Of a stretch of 56,563 nt of DNA, positions 1 to 9,748 are shown in pieces. The stretch spans positions 1 through 56,563 of the IMG/VR virus record IMGVR_UViG_3300044639_001130; one strand, 5' to 3'. The stretch is from a virus. Made by a program: the position numbers and the translations under genes. Each line of letters starts with the position of its first letter. Positions within the stretch are counted from its first letter, which is position 1. The notes below the pieces were generated by a model. The model was not told the DNA's origin. It did no database searches and was given only the letters and a program-made list of their open reading frames with translations.

Positions 1-1
1 C

Positions 2-241
2 GCCGAATTAGACGCTATATGTGTATTGGCTTATGATGATGATGGAAATCGTTTGCCTTATTCAATAAGTGTTAGTATCTTTGGACAGGAATGGGATAGG
101 GATAATTACTTATTTGAGGATAAGCCTGCTACTTTTAGGAGATTTGACCAAAAGGTGGCTGTTCATGTAATAGTGTTTAATAGCGAGATAGATAAGAGAT
201 TGTATGATTGTAACGAAGAAGTAATAATAGAGAAACATTAA
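2..241 (+). CDS. hypothetical protein, truncated at left edge
   Basis: The reading frame is open from base 2, so the gene begins outside the window. The first in-window start-like codon is only a TTG at 26, which is not a convincing start. About 79 residues are visible. They are acidic and mixed alpha/beta in character and end in EEVIIEKH. No family is recognised. It lies 18 bases before the next gene on the same strand and probably belongs to the same transcript, which leads into the packaging genes. Confidence 0.6.
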   Translation, partial: AELDAICVLAYDDDGNRLPYSISVSIFGQEWDRDNYLFEDKPATFRRFDQKVAVHVIVFNSEIDKRLYDCNEEVIIEKH

Positions 242-259
242 TTAAAATAAATAAATAAA

Positions 260-943
260 ATGAAAGAAAAACAAATTAGAAAAGTAACCTTATCCTCAGA
301 AGGATTAAAAGGTTTAATTATTGAAGGTACTGTAGAGACGGTAAAAGAGAATCGTATTGCTATTAATGGGTTTAAGGACACTGTTCGTCATCCTATACAT
401 CTTGATTTAGAAGATAAGATTAAGGATTTAAGATTCCATGCTTTGAATATTGCGGGATTAATTACAGATTCTACACCTAAAAGTGAGAAGTCTAGTTTAA
501 TAGCTAGTTGTAATGTATTATCTTTTGAGGTAAACGATGATTACTTCGTATTAAAAGTGGAGAGTCGCGTATTCGATACTAAGTTCATTAAGTTTAGTAC
601 TCCTAAAGTAGATAGTTCGGATGGGTATGAGTTCTTTGATATTGTTAAACAACTATTAGGAGAGATTCTTATTGAAGTTCATGCTTACACAAAAGGATTA
701 AAGAAGATTACTAACGAGGAGATTACGGTTCGTTATATCCAACAAGGCAAAGACTCTAATATAGATATGGAGGCATTTAAAGAGATGTCTAACGAAGATA
801 AGAGAGATTATATGACTTCTGTATTAGAGAAGCTAGGATGTATCGTTATAACTAATGAGGATATGGATATTAGTAGTATTGATATTACGGAAGAAGTATT
901 GATATTGGAGGAGATTGCTGAACCAATTAAATTAAAAGCGTAA
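260..943 (+). CDS. conserved phage hypothetical protein
   Basis: This 227-residue soluble protein has no signal peptide or membrane segment. It is rich in Glu, Lys and Ile, and its acidic C-terminal third (about residues 195-225) carries several Asp/Glu-Ile repeats. The ATG follows an A-rich leader with no clear ribosome binding site, as is usual in Bacteroidota. Its stop overlaps the start of the PD-(D/E)XK nuclease gene by one base (TAATG), so the two are translationally coupled and may act together. I do not recognise a family. A partner role with the nuclease in DNA end processing is an inference from position only. Confidence 0.8.
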   Translation: MKEKQIRKVTLSSEGLKGLIIEGTVETVKENRIAINGFKDTVRHPIHLDLEDKIKDLRFHALNIAGLITDSTPKSEKSSLIASCNVLSFEVNDDYFVLKVESRVFDTKFIKFSTPKVDSSDGYEFFDIVKQLLGEILIEVHAYTKGLKKITNEEITVRYIQQGKDSNIDMEAFKEMSNEDKRDYMTSVLEKLGCIVITNEDMDISSIDITEEVLILEEIAEPIKLKA

Positions 944-1743
944 TGGCTATCCACACATTATTTCCAAATAAGGTTTACTTAGACCCTATCGCCCATAAAT
1001 ACTTTGATAACGAAGGATTAGAGTATATGGGTTTTAGTAAACTTTATGGGTACTTAGTACCTAAGTTTGATTCTGATGGTATATCCAGAATTATGGCAAG
1101 GAATAGCGGAGTATCTCAAGAAGAAATTCAGGCTGGGTGGAATAAATCTACGGAAAACGGAACTAGAATAGATAAGGCGCTGGAGTTATATGCTCAAACT
1201 GCTACTTTTTTACCTGAAGATGCTGATTTAAAAGAGTTAGTGGTTAGTGTACTTGAGAAGTATAAAGGCTATAACAGGACTTATGAGCAAGGAATACCTT
1301 ATGATTTAGAAAGAAGACTTGCCGGCAGTTGGGATAAGCTAAGTTTAGTATCTAACAGAAAGGATAGTAAGTTTCATTTATCTGATTTTAAATGTTTTGC
1401 TAAAGGATACGATAGTTTATTCAAAATTAGCGGTCAATCATTCTTAAATGCTCCATTTAGTCACCTTCCTAATAACAAATACACTAAAATTTGTTTCCAA
1501 TTAAGTTATTATTCACATTTATTTGAGGAATTAACCGGAAGAAAGTGCGAGAAGTTATTTATTGACTTAATCACTCCTATTTGGAATGAAGATGATACAT
1601 TAAAAAGCTATAAGAATGAAGCTGTACCTGCTATGTACATGAAGAATGATGTTAAGTTACTATTAGAGTATTTTAAAGACAAAATAGTAAGTGATATGAC
1701 TCCTAGAGCTACTTATTCTAACTTAGATATAGAAGAATTTTAA
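943..1743 (+). CDS. PD-(D/E)XK (RecB/Cas4-like) nuclease
   Basis: This 266-residue protein matches the layout of phage RecB-family exonucleases. An N-terminal strand pair (YLDPIAHKYF, residues 12-21) comes first, then a GT-containing helix (GTRIDKALELY, 73-83). The catalytic core follows: AGSWDK with D131, SDFKCF with D148 and K150, and a QLSYY helix (186-190). In the family these Asp and Lys residues bind metal and cleave DNA ends. The usual His after GT (GTxxH) is replaced here by Asp, so the metal site may differ. It probably acts in DNA processing or recombination next to packaging. The family call rests on motif order, and the substrate is unknown. Confidence 0.7.
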   Translation: MAIHTLFPNKVYLDPIAHKYFDNEGLEYMGFSKLYGYLVPKFDSDGISRIMARNSGVSQEEIQAGWNKSTENGTRIDKALELYAQTATFLPEDADLKELVVSVLEKYKGYNRTYEQGIPYDLERRLAGSWDKLSLVSNRKDSKFHLSDFKCFAKGYDSLFKISGQSFLNAPFSHLPNNKYTKICFQLSYYSHLFEELTGRKCEKLFIDLITPIWNEDDTLKSYKNEAVPAMYMKNDVKLLLEYFKDKIVSDMTPRATYSNLDIEEF

Positions 1744-1762
1744 TAATTAAAAATAAACAAAT

Positions 1763-2023
1763 ATGAAAACAAAAAAAGAAGAAATAGTATGGTATTTAAA
1801 AGATAAAGAAGTCGGTAGGTGCGAATTACCAGAATGTACTTTGGGAGGTTTTAGAGATTGGCTAGCTTTTAATAATGGCGTATCAGAATACGATAATGTT
1901 AATTTTTTATCAAATGGAGAAATTAGAATGAATGGTAAGGAGCATCTGTTTGACGGAAAACCTTATGGTGAATTTGCGGGTAAACAATATTCTGAACGGA
2001 TTAAAAATAAATATTTTATATAA
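1763..2023 (+). CDS. hypothetical protein (86 aa)
   Basis: This small soluble protein has a leading basic segment (MKTKKEEIVWYLKDKEVGR) and several aromatic residues. It has no membrane segment or recognised domain. It starts 19 bases after the nuclease gene behind an A-rich leader and is followed directly by a strong hairpin terminator, so it is the last gene of the leading operon. Function unknown. Confidence 0.7.
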   Translation: MKTKKEEIVWYLKDKEVGRCELPECTLGGFRDWLAFNNGVSEYDNVNFLSNGEIRMNGKEHLFDGKPYGEFAGKQYSERIKNKYFI

Positions 2024-2050
2024 ATATTAACTAAAAATTACATAAATTAG

Positions 2051-2085
2051 TAGCGGAAACGAGATGTTGTCCGCTATTTTTTTTT
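2051..2085 (+). terminator. Rho-independent terminator
   Basis: A 7-bp stem TAGCGGA/TCCGCTA with a 12-base loop is followed by nine T. It separates the nuclease operon from the packaging operon that starts 14 bases later. Confidence 0.8.
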
Positions 2086-2098
2086 ATAGAAACATATT

Positions 2099-2641
2099 AT
2101 GAGTTATTTATTTCACTTAGACCAAAAGAACAATTCTGTTCTTCATCCTGAAGCAGTTAAACTGTGTCCAGAACTAGGATTATTAAACGAGAAGGAGATT
2201 CTTTTTATTATACTAGCATTTGATTACAATTCAATTTACAAACAATACCCTGAAAGACAAAGATTATCTAAAGCTATATGGCACGTATTCGGAGATAACA
2301 ATCCTAAGTTTTTGGATGAAGATAAAAGGGAAAAGAGAATACAGGCTGCTATAAATGCTTACAAATCTTTACAGTATAATAGAAACGAGGAATTGATTTC
2401 TATTTACCAACAAAAAATAGAACAATCTCAACAAGAAATATTAATGGAGGATAGTTCTACTAGATTAAAGAATCTAAGAGATATTATATCCGGTTTCCGT
2501 AAAGATATTAGAGAGTTAGAATCCGAAATTATAGAAAAGAATATACTAGAAGCAGAACTTAAAGGAGACAGAGAGTTAAGCCTTATGGAATCTTGGCAAA
2601 CTAACATGAAGCACTATAACTCAATTAGATTTAAGAAATAA
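2099..2641 (+). CDS. hypothetical protein upstream of TerL, small-terminase candidate
   Basis: This 180-residue protein has a long predicted coiled coil in its C-terminal half, about residues 95-165, rich in Glu, Lys, Gln and Leu heptads. Its stop overlaps the terminase ATG by one base (TAATG), so it is translationally coupled to TerL. Position and length fit a small terminase subunit, but no helix-turn-helix is evident, and other phages of this type carry an unrelated protein here. Treat the TerS idea as a position-based guess. Confidence 0.75.
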   Translation: MSYLFHLDQKNNSVLHPEAVKLCPELGLLNEKEILFIILAFDYNSIYKQYPERQRLSKAIWHVFGDNNPKFLDEDKREKRIQAAINAYKSLQYNRNEELISIYQQKIEQSQQEILMEDSSTRLKNLRDIISGFRKDIRELESEIIEKNILEAELKGDRELSLMESWQTNMKHYNSIRFKK

Positions 2642-4635
2642 TGGACATAAAAGATATACCTATTCTAAAATCCCCAATGTATAAGGGAAAAAATTTTTGT
2701 GCAAATCCTGTAGTTAAATACGGAATACCAGGCTATGCAGATAGTTTACTAAATCCTAAAGTCGTAGGAACTCCTGATTACTTAAAGTATTGGGAAGAAC
2801 AATTATATTATATTCACAATGGTATTCAAACAGGAGGTATTCATATTCCCGGCAGATACTATTACTTTTTGAACTTTAGTACGTTCTCTACTGTTGGCGG
2901 TGTTGTAACTCCCGATATGTGCGACTTGCACCTAGAGTTAGCTTACTTAATAGATTATGCTAAGGCTAATGGTAAGAATATCATGGCAGCTAAAGGTAGA
3001 CGTAAAGGTATATCCGAGTTTACCCAAAAAGCAGTTGTAGATTATGGATATAGATTTAACTATGCCTATCAAGCAGGTGTAGCGGCAGGATTAAAGGATT
3101 ACGCTGAGGATTTTATGAAGAAGTGGAGTTTAGCAGATTCATTAATAGTTCCTGAGTTTAGGATGGGTACATTATTGAATAATGATGACGAGGTTATTGC
3201 AGGATATAAGATAAAAGACAAAGGTCAATACATAGACAAAGGAACTAATAGCAAAATACTAGTTCGCACCATGCACACTAACCCTAATATGTTTAAGGGA
3301 TTGTATTTAAACGATGTAATCGCAGAGGAGTGCGGAGAGTTTGAGAAATTAAAAGAGTTTTATTCAGCTACAAGAGCTTGTTTAACTAAAGGTAATAAGC
3401 AAATAGGAACTATGTTCTTTTATGGTACAGGAGGAAACATTAACAAAGGTTCAAAAGACTTTATGGAAATGTGGAATGAACCTGATTCTTTTAATTTTAT
3501 TAAATTCCTAATACCTGCAACTAGATTCTATTTTCCTCACTATGGCGGAGCAACTGACAATACTCAGGATGTTGGAGAAGTTCCATCTTTATTAACAGGA
3601 GATAAAAAACCATATCAATTAATAGGAGTAGAAGATGAATTTACTGCTAAAGAATCAATACTAAGAGATAGAGCTATTAAGAAGAAAGGTCCATTAAAAG
3701 ATTACTTAGAGGAGTTACAAAACTTTCCATTAGATGAGACTGAGATATTTAAAAAGATGTTTAGTAACAACTTTGATATTGAAAAGATAAATAATCAACA
3801 AGATGCTATAAGTGCTACTCAAAATAAATATTCTAAGTACAGATTAGAGTGGATATTAAATGATAAAGGAGAGCGCGGAGACAATCCTAGAGTAAGAGCT
3901 GTCCCGGCAAAAGATACAGATGACGAAAGAGATTGTGTGTTAATAATGGATGCTTACCACCCTAATCCTAAATTTCAATCTTTATATGTTGGCGGAATAG
4001 ATGCTTATGACCAAGATAAAGGTGTATCTAAATCTTTAGGAGCTATGTGTGTATTGATGAGAAGAAATACAATACATCCTGATTTTCAATTAGGTCCTGT
4101 TGCAATAATTTGTACTAGACCTAAAAGAAAAGAAATGTTTTTTGATATGTGTTGTAAATTATCTGTTTATTATAATTTAGTTGGAGCGACATTAGGAGAT
4201 AAGGCTAGTAGCTCAGGTATCATTACTTGGTATAGAGATAATGGTTGTCAAAAGTATTTAGCGGTACGTCCCACTAAATTTGAGAGCACTAACTCGGAAC
4301 AATCACATGAGTATTGGGTATCTTTAAACACTTACAGTAGACCTTTAATGGTAGGATTAATGCAATCTGCAATTTATGATTATGTCCAAAATATTTGGTT
4401 CCCAGAACTTATTAATCAATTAGGTAATTTCGATGAGGTTACAGTAGGAAGTGATAATGACTTAGCGGATGCTTATGGTATAGCTTTAATGCAAGATATA
4501 AGCACAGTCATTTCTCCAAGGGATTTGAATTATAGTTTAAAAGATGACCCTTTTGTATTAAATTCATTTGAAGATGATGATGAAAAAGAAAAAAGAATCA
4601 GTCTTGAACAAGATTGGAAAGGTTTTGGTAGATAA
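2641..4635 (+). CDS. terL: terminase large subunit
   Basis: This is the ATP-driven motor and nuclease that packages DNA into the prohead. It has 664 residues, a normal TerL length. The ATPase domain shows a deviant Walker A, GRRKGIS (residues 119-125), typical of TerL, and a Walker B, LYLNDVIAEE (221-230), ending in two Glu. The RNase H-like nuclease domain shows GGIDAYD with D454 and the distal acidic residue D610 in DNDLADAYG. It is coupled to the upstream small gene and followed by the portal after 41 bases, the classic packaging order. Confidence 0.92.
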   Translation: MDIKDIPILKSPMYKGKNFCANPVVKYGIPGYADSLLNPKVVGTPDYLKYWEEQLYYIHNGIQTGGIHIPGRYYYFLNFSTFSTVGGVVTPDMCDLHLELAYLIDYAKANGKNIMAAKGRRKGISEFTQKAVVDYGYRFNYAYQAGVAAGLKDYAEDFMKKWSLADSLIVPEFRMGTLLNNDDEVIAGYKIKDKGQYIDKGTNSKILVRTMHTNPNMFKGLYLNDVIAEECGEFEKLKEFYSATRACLTKGNKQIGTMFFYGTGGNINKGSKDFMEMWNEPDSFNFIKFLIPATRFYFPHYGGATDNTQDVGEVPSLLTGDKKPYQLIGVEDEFTAKESILRDRAIKKKGPLKDYLEELQNFPLDETEIFKKMFSNNFDIEKINNQQDAISATQNKYSKYRLEWILNDKGERGDNPRVRAVPAKDTDDERDCVLIMDAYHPNPKFQSLYVGGIDAYDQDKGVSKSLGAMCVLMRRNTIHPDFQLGPVAIICTRPKRKEMFFDMCCKLSVYYNLVGATLGDKASSSGIITWYRDNGCQKYLAVRPTKFESTNSEQSHEYWVSLNTYSRPLMVGLMQSAIYDYVQNIWFPELINQLGNFDEVTVGSDNDLADAYGIALMQDISTVISPRDLNYSLKDDPFVLNSFEDDDEKEKRISLEQDWKGFGR

Positions 4636-4676
4636 TACACAATTATTTACTATTTTTGATAAAAATATAATCAACT

Positions 4677-6908
4677 ATGCAATTTCCATCGCAAACCGTT
4701 CCCCAATATAAAAAAGATAAAGCTTGGTGTCAATTACACTTAGATTACGGTCAAAGAATACTGAGAAACAGTAACTTAGCCAAGCAAGAAATGGATAACC
4801 ATTACAAGCAATTTAATGGGGTTAAGCGAGCGGGAAGTTATAAGTATTTAATTAACACACATGGTAAAGAAAATCGTGCTCAATTTATATCTTATAGAGC
4901 TTGTACTACAAAAATTCAACTAATGGTTGGAGAGTTTTTAGTAAGACCATTAAGTGCAACTGTTTATACAAACAATAGAGATGCTAAATTCCAAAAGATG
5001 TCTCAGTTTGAATTTATGACAGGGGCAATGGTTGCTAAAAAAGAGATACAAGAATTAAAGGATAAAGCAGGTGTAGACATAATGGAAGGCGCTCCGATTC
5101 CTGAAGATGAGAATGACCCAATTTGGGAGAACTTATCCACAAAGGATAAGGAAGAATTAATTATGCAATCTATTCTTAATGAGCAAATACCTGCATTAGA
5201 TTTAAAACAAAAGTTTGCGGATAACTTATTAGACTGCGCTATTACTTCTGTTATGTTTGGTAAAATAGAACGTAACGAAAAAGGAGATACAGATTATATA
5301 AACATTGACCCTAGAGATGCTATCTACGAAGAAATTAAAGGAGACCCGCATTTAGAGAAAAGTCCTATTAAAGGATGTCGTCAATGGTTGCCTTTGCATG
5401 AAATATTAAGACGTTACCAATTAGATAGAAAACAAATTGAAACAGTTGAATCTATTGGTAAAAACCCAACAACTTATTACTCAGATAGCATTAAAGATGG
5501 TCCAAGTGGAACAGGATTAATCGCAGAGGTTATTCATGTTGAATGGATTTCTGTTATACCTGAGTATTACCAAAAGATTAAAAAGACTATAACTCAATTA
5601 GCCTTAGACCCAACTGACGAGTATATCTATATTGCTTTAGATACAGACAGATATGAGATGAATAAAGAGCATTGGGATAATAAGCCAGGGATAGAGATAA
5701 TTGCTAAATACAGAGAAGATTTATGGGAAGCGACTCGTATCGGCGGATTAAAAGAACTAGATGTTAATTGCAGACGAGTTCAATTCCAAATGAGAAAGGT
5801 AGATAATCCTGCTTATATCTTAAGTAGCTCTTACGTTGGATATTTATTCAACACTGTAGATGGTAGACGTATTTCTTTATTCCAACAAATGGAGAATTGG
5901 AGTAATATATTTGACATTACTATGTATCAGATATTAAAAGATATTAATAAGTTCAAAGGAAAGATATTAGGATTTAACTTAGCCGGCTTACCTGCAAAAT
6001 CATCTGTTAAAGCATTGCAGTACGATATGGTTAATGATGGATTTGTAACTTATGACACATCAGCAAGTGGTAACTTTCATGGTAGAGACGTATCTTTAAA
6101 TAACATATTACAAGTAGAAGATTTAGGGTTAAGTAGCTCATTTGGTCCATTGATTCAGTTCAAAGACCATATCTTGCAAATGATGGACAGAATGACTGGA
6201 ATCTCTGAAAATAGAGAAGGTCAAATTGCGGCATCTGCAACAGCTACAAACACCAATTCTGCTATACAAGCATCAAGAACTATTACAGAGCCATTCTTCT
6301 ACGGAGTTTACTCTTTTATAGACAAGACTTTAATGAGAATTATAGAGTCAACTAAAATCACTTGGGCATTCTATAAGATAGAGGAAGGAGAGCAAATATT
6401 AGGTATTGATAAATCTAAATTCATGCGTGTAACTCAAGAATTAGGATATAAAGATTACGGTGTACATTTACAAGATTCTGGTAAGTATTCAGAAGTTAAG
6501 CGTTACATGGAAAACTTAATGGCTAACTCTTTAAATGCAAAAGAAATACGTCCGGAAGATGCTTTAGCATTTGCTTGGTCTGAAACTGCTATTGAACAAA
6601 AACAAATATTAAAAGAAGGCTGGAATAAGGTTAAAGAAATGCAATCTCAATCTCAACAAATGCAACAACAGTCTCAAATGCAAATGCAAGAGCAACAAAT
6701 TCAAATGCAGCAACAACAACTTCAACAGCAATTAGAAATATCTAATGCGGATAGAGAAGATAGGCAAGCTGCTAGAATAGAGGAGATTATTGCACAAGGA
6801 GAAGTTGATATTAAAGTGAATGCAGCAAAGGCAGGAAATGATGTTACTAAAATGAATTTCCAAGCTCAAACAGAAAATCTTAATAATCAAAATCAAATGT
6901 TAGAATAA
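4677..6908 (+). CDS. portal protein
   Basis: The portal forms the dodecameric ring at the capsid vertex through which DNA enters and leaves. This 743-residue protein follows TerL directly and precedes a scaffold-like and a capsid gene. It has a long alpha-rich body with a C-terminal Gln/Met-rich coiled coil, about residues 655-690. Such a barrel-like extension is common in large portals of podoviruses, including crAss-like phages, where portals are of similar size. The identification rests on order, length and the C-terminal coil, not on a diagnostic motif. Confidence 0.8.
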   Translation: MQFPSQTVPQYKKDKAWCQLHLDYGQRILRNSNLAKQEMDNHYKQFNGVKRAGSYKYLINTHGKENRAQFISYRACTTKIQLMVGEFLVRPLSATVYTNNRDAKFQKMSQFEFMTGAMVAKKEIQELKDKAGVDIMEGAPIPEDENDPIWENLSTKDKEELIMQSILNEQIPALDLKQKFADNLLDCAITSVMFGKIERNEKGDTDYINIDPRDAIYEEIKGDPHLEKSPIKGCRQWLPLHEILRRYQLDRKQIETVESIGKNPTTYYSDSIKDGPSGTGLIAEVIHVEWISVIPEYYQKIKKTITQLALDPTDEYIYIALDTDRYEMNKEHWDNKPGIEIIAKYREDLWEATRIGGLKELDVNCRRVQFQMRKVDNPAYILSSSYVGYLFNTVDGRRISLFQQMENWSNIFDITMYQILKDINKFKGKILGFNLAGLPAKSSVKALQYDMVNDGFVTYDTSASGNFHGRDVSLNNILQVEDLGLSSSFGPLIQFKDHILQMMDRMTGISENREGQIAASATATNTNSAIQASRTITEPFFYGVYSFIDKTLMRIIESTKITWAFYKIEEGEQILGIDKSKFMRVTQELGYKDYGVHLQDSGKYSEVKRYMENLMANSLNAKEIRPEDALAFAWSETAIEQKQILKEGWNKVKEMQSQSQQMQQQSQMQMQEQQIQMQQQQLQQQLEISNADREDRQAARIEEIIAQGEVDIKVNAAKAGNDVTKMNFQAQTENLNNQNQMLE

Positions 6909-6914
6909 TAATTC

Positions 6915-6922
6915 TATATTTG
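6915..6922 (+). promoter_or_regulatory. Bacteroidota -7 box before scaffold gene
   Basis: TATATTTG fits TAnnTTTG and lies about 20 bases before the scaffold ATG. No clear TTG -33 element is seen at the expected spacing, so promoter activity is uncertain. Confidence 0.4.
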
Positions 6923-6942
6923 TGTAATTAAAATTATAAACC

Positions 6943-8097
6943 ATGACAGAAGAAACAACAGCGGTGCAAAATAATATGATTCGAGAGGAATCATCTGCTC
7001 CGGCTCGCGCAAACTTCGAGTTACTATCGGATGATACGTTTTTAAATTCAAACTACAACGAAGCAACAGAAGAAGCCAAGCCTACGGAAACAGTTAAAGA
7101 AGATGCTTCAAAAGATGAAGTTAAAGATTTAGGACTAGAGCCTGAAGTTAAAGTAGAAGAAGCTGCAAAGCCTACCGAAGCTAAAGAAGAATCTACGACT
7201 GAAACTGAAACTTTAGATTTAGAACCTTTATCTTTAGAGGATACTAACTCAAATGAGCCTGAAGATGGTAGTTGGGCTTATATAGCTAAACTAGATGGTT
7301 TAGAGTTAAAAGAAGATACTTTAGAAGCTTACAAAGAAGCTATAACAGCTCCTTATGAAGAAAAGCTAAGAGAGGTTGAATCTTTAACTACAGAGAAGTT
7401 AATATCTAAGTTTGAGGACCCTAATGTAAAGATGGTTTTTCAATTAGCAGAAGCAGGATTAACATTTGATGAGATTGTAGCTCCTTTCACTAAGATAAAT
7501 GAATTTAAGGCTATGCCGGCATTAGACTTAGTAAGAAAGAACTTAGAATTAACTCATACTGATTGGACTCCTGACATGATAGATACAGAGATGGAAATCT
7601 TAACTGCTGTAGACGGAAGATTAGAACACGAACACAAGAAGATAATTGTTGAGTTGGATAACATCCAAAGAGAAGAACAACATCGTAGAGAAGATATAGT
7701 AAATAATTATAAAGTAAATTCTGAAAAATATGCCATACAAGAGCGCACTCAGAAGTTAGAATCCACATCAAAAGCTTTGAATAATATGTCAGAGTTTATG
7801 GGTTCTCCTTTAACAAGTGAGGTTAAGAATGGATTAACGGAGAGAATGAACAATGGAAAGTACGACCAAATGTTTGATGACCCGACAAAAAGAGCAGAAT
7901 TTATTGCATATATAGAGTTAGGTCAAAAAGCTCAGAAAAATTTAGAAGCTAAAAGCTATGCTAAAGGGAGACTTGAAATAACTAAAAAACTGCATAACAC
8001 ACCGCCACTAACAAGTGGAGGAGCAGGTAAATCAGTAACAACAAACGCGGAAGGTAATTTTGAAAGATTGAAAGGAGACACGTATCTTAATGGTTAA
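6943..8097 (+). CDS. putative scaffolding protein
   Basis: This 384-residue protein lies between portal and capsid genes, the usual place for a scaffold. It has a disordered acidic Glu/Pro/Thr-rich stretch (about residues 40-115) and then a mostly helical charged body. The two termini carry the same short motif: NFELLSDDTFLN at 24-35 and NFERLKGDTYLN at 372-383. Repeated terminal motifs of this kind could be capsid- or portal-binding tails, which is an inference. No protease motif is visible. Scaffolds co-assemble with the coat and leave or are degraded before DNA filling. Confidence 0.65.
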   Translation: MTEETTAVQNNMIREESSAPARANFELLSDDTFLNSNYNEATEEAKPTETVKEDASKDEVKDLGLEPEVKVEEAAKPTEAKEESTTETETLDLEPLSLEDTNSNEPEDGSWAYIAKLDGLELKEDTLEAYKEAITAPYEEKLREVESLTTEKLISKFEDPNVKMVFQLAEAGLTFDEIVAPFTKINEFKAMPALDLVRKNLELTHTDWTPDMIDTEMEILTAVDGRLEHEHKKIIVELDNIQREEQHRREDIVNNYKVNSEKYAIQERTQKLESTSKALNNMSEFMGSPLTSEVKNGLTERMNNGKYDQMFDDPTKRAEFIAYIELGQKAQKNLEAKSYAKGRLEITKKLHNTPPLTSGGAGKSVTTNAEGNFERLKGDTYLNG

Positions 8098-8135
8098 AAA
8101 ATAATAATAATAATTAACCAAAAAAAAAATAAATT

Positions 8136-9623
8136 ATGTCATTAAATCCAGGACAAACTCAAATCGTAAAAGGTTCATGGTCAGCAGACTGTACAACCGA
8201 GTTCGACTTAGTAAGAAACATGCAAAAAATGCCCGAAATACGTAAAGTATTAGAGCGAGTTGACAGACGTCAATTAACAACATTATTAACTTCAGGAGCT
8301 GTAGGACCTTATGGTATCGACGTTAAAGCTGAAACTAAATTTGGAAAAGTAAAAGACAGCCAATTAATTGGTGATTCTTCTTACCGTTTCAACATTATGG
8401 GTCGTATCCAAAAAGCTGCTACTATCCTATCTCAAGTAGGTTCTAGCGGAACTGATGGTTCTTTCCAATTAGTTATCGCTGACGAAGGTGGTCGTGGATG
8501 TTATATCTACAAAGGACAAATCGTATTGTTTGCTAACGCAGGTCGTTACCAAGCTGTAGTTATGTCTACTCCTACTCGTGTAGCTGCTGGATGGTTAGTA
8601 TCTTTCCAAAATCAACAAAAATCAGTATTCTCTTTTGCTACTGTAGTTGCTTCTCAAACAGGTGGTACTTATACTTGTTTCCCTTCTACTACTGCTTACT
8701 CTGAAAAATCTTTAAAAGGATATGGTCGTGACCAATTCCCTGACACTTTCATTGTAGACATGACTACTCAGCGTAAGACTGTATCTATCTCTGGTGGAGC
8801 TGCTACAGACATCTTATGGTATGAATACATGAGTTCTAACGGACCTGTAAAAGGATGGAAATTTGAAAAAGTTCGTCAAGCTGAAGCTCAATGGGCTGTA
8901 GAGAACGAATTTGCTAAAATCTTTGGTGTATCTTCTATGAAGAATGCTGATGGTTCTCGCGCAACAGTTTCTAACTTAATTGATGAAGAAACGGGATTAC
9001 CTATTACTATCGGTGATGGTATCGAAGAGCAAATTGGTGGTGGTAACGAAATTTTCGGTTCTGGTACTAATGGTGAAGCTACTGAAGACGACTTTATTGA
9101 TGCAATGAATATCTTAACTAAATCTAGTAATGATACTGTAGGTGTAAACTTAGTATTTATGACTGGATTAGATGGTTATTATAACGCTCAACGCAAGATG
9201 GCTCGTTTTATTGCTACTCAAAATGCTACTTTGCGTCAAGATGTTAAAGGTGGAGCTTCTATCGAAGTAGGTTACGAAATTATGAAAATGCACTTCGCAG
9301 GAAGTTCAGTTTGTTTCGTACAACATCCTTTATTTGATGATGATTTACGTTTCCCTGCTAAAGGTTCTGATGGAAAATCTATCATGTCATCTACTTATAT
9401 CGGTGGTGATTTAGGAGCTATTAATGATTCAAATATCGAAATCATCGCTAAAGGTGCTTACGGTGTTAATCGTTCTAACGTAGTTGCTACTATCAACGGT
9501 TTAACAGGTATGGCTGGAGAAGCTATCTCTGAAGAAGATGCTTGGAAAATGTCTATGTTACGTGAAGATATGATTGTTATCTACAATACTCGTAGATGGT
9601 GTATCATCCGTAAATCATTCTAA
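8136..9623 (+). CDS. major capsid protein
   Basis: This 495-residue protein follows the scaffold gene. Its codon use differs from its neighbours: Arg is mostly CGT or CGC rather than AGA, and Gly and Ala use T-ending codons, as expected for the most abundant virion protein. It is followed at once by a strong terminator. Length and position match the HK97-fold capsid protein of crAss-like podoviruses. The start follows a run of A (AAAAATAAATT ATG). No catalytic motif is expected. Confidence 0.85.
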   Translation: MSLNPGQTQIVKGSWSADCTTEFDLVRNMQKMPEIRKVLERVDRRQLTTLLTSGAVGPYGIDVKAETKFGKVKDSQLIGDSSYRFNIMGRIQKAATILSQVGSSGTDGSFQLVIADEGGRGCYIYKGQIVLFANAGRYQAVVMSTPTRVAAGWLVSFQNQQKSVFSFATVVASQTGGTYTCFPSTTAYSEKSLKGYGRDQFPDTFIVDMTTQRKTVSISGGAATDILWYEYMSSNGPVKGWKFEKVRQAEAQWAVENEFAKIFGVSSMKNADGSRATVSNLIDEETGLPITIGDGIEEQIGGGNEIFGSGTNGEATEDDFIDAMNILTKSSNDTVGVNLVFMTGLDGYYNAQRKMARFIATQNATLRQDVKGGASIEVGYEIMKMHFAGSSVCFVQHPLFDDDLRFPAKGSDGKSIMSSTYIGGDLGAINDSNIEIIAKGAYGVNRSNVVATINGLTGMAGEAISEEDAWKMSMLREDMIVIYNTRRWCIIRKSF

Positions 9624-9647
9624 TCTAAGAATAGATATACAATTAAG

Positions 9648-9675
9648 AACCCTTGTAGAAATACAGGGGTTTTTT
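9648..9675 (+). terminator. Rho-independent terminator after the capsid gene
   Basis: A 10-bp stem, AACCCTTGTA/TACAGGGGTT with one G-T pair, and a GAAA tetraloop are followed by a T run. It ends the packaging and capsid transcript. Confidence 0.85.
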
Positions 9676-9676
9676 A

Positions 9677-9693
9677 TTACAAGTTTGTCATAT
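9677..9693 (-). promoter_or_regulatory. copy of the ATATGACAA/TTGT dyad
   Basis: Read on the minus strand this is ATATGACAA-AC-TTGTAA, the same dyad found at 19515, 26091, 44139 and 51234. Here it follows the capsid terminator and precedes the next gene. It may be an operator for a phage regulator or part of a promoter. Confidence 0.5.
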
Positions 9694-9722
9694 TTTTATA
9701 TCAAAATATTTTATTACATTTG
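9691..9722 (+). promoter_or_regulatory. promoter region with TAnnTTTA and TACATTTG boxes
   Basis: TATTTTTATATCA (9691-9703) recurs after other terminators in this window, and TACATTTG (9715-9722) is a full Bacteroidota -7 box. They sit between the capsid terminator and the next ATG, which would restart transcription for the following gene. The nearest TTG is 27 bases upstream of TACATTTG, longer than usual. Confidence 0.5.
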
Positions 9723-9748
9723 CCTAAACAATTTAAAAAATAAACAAA

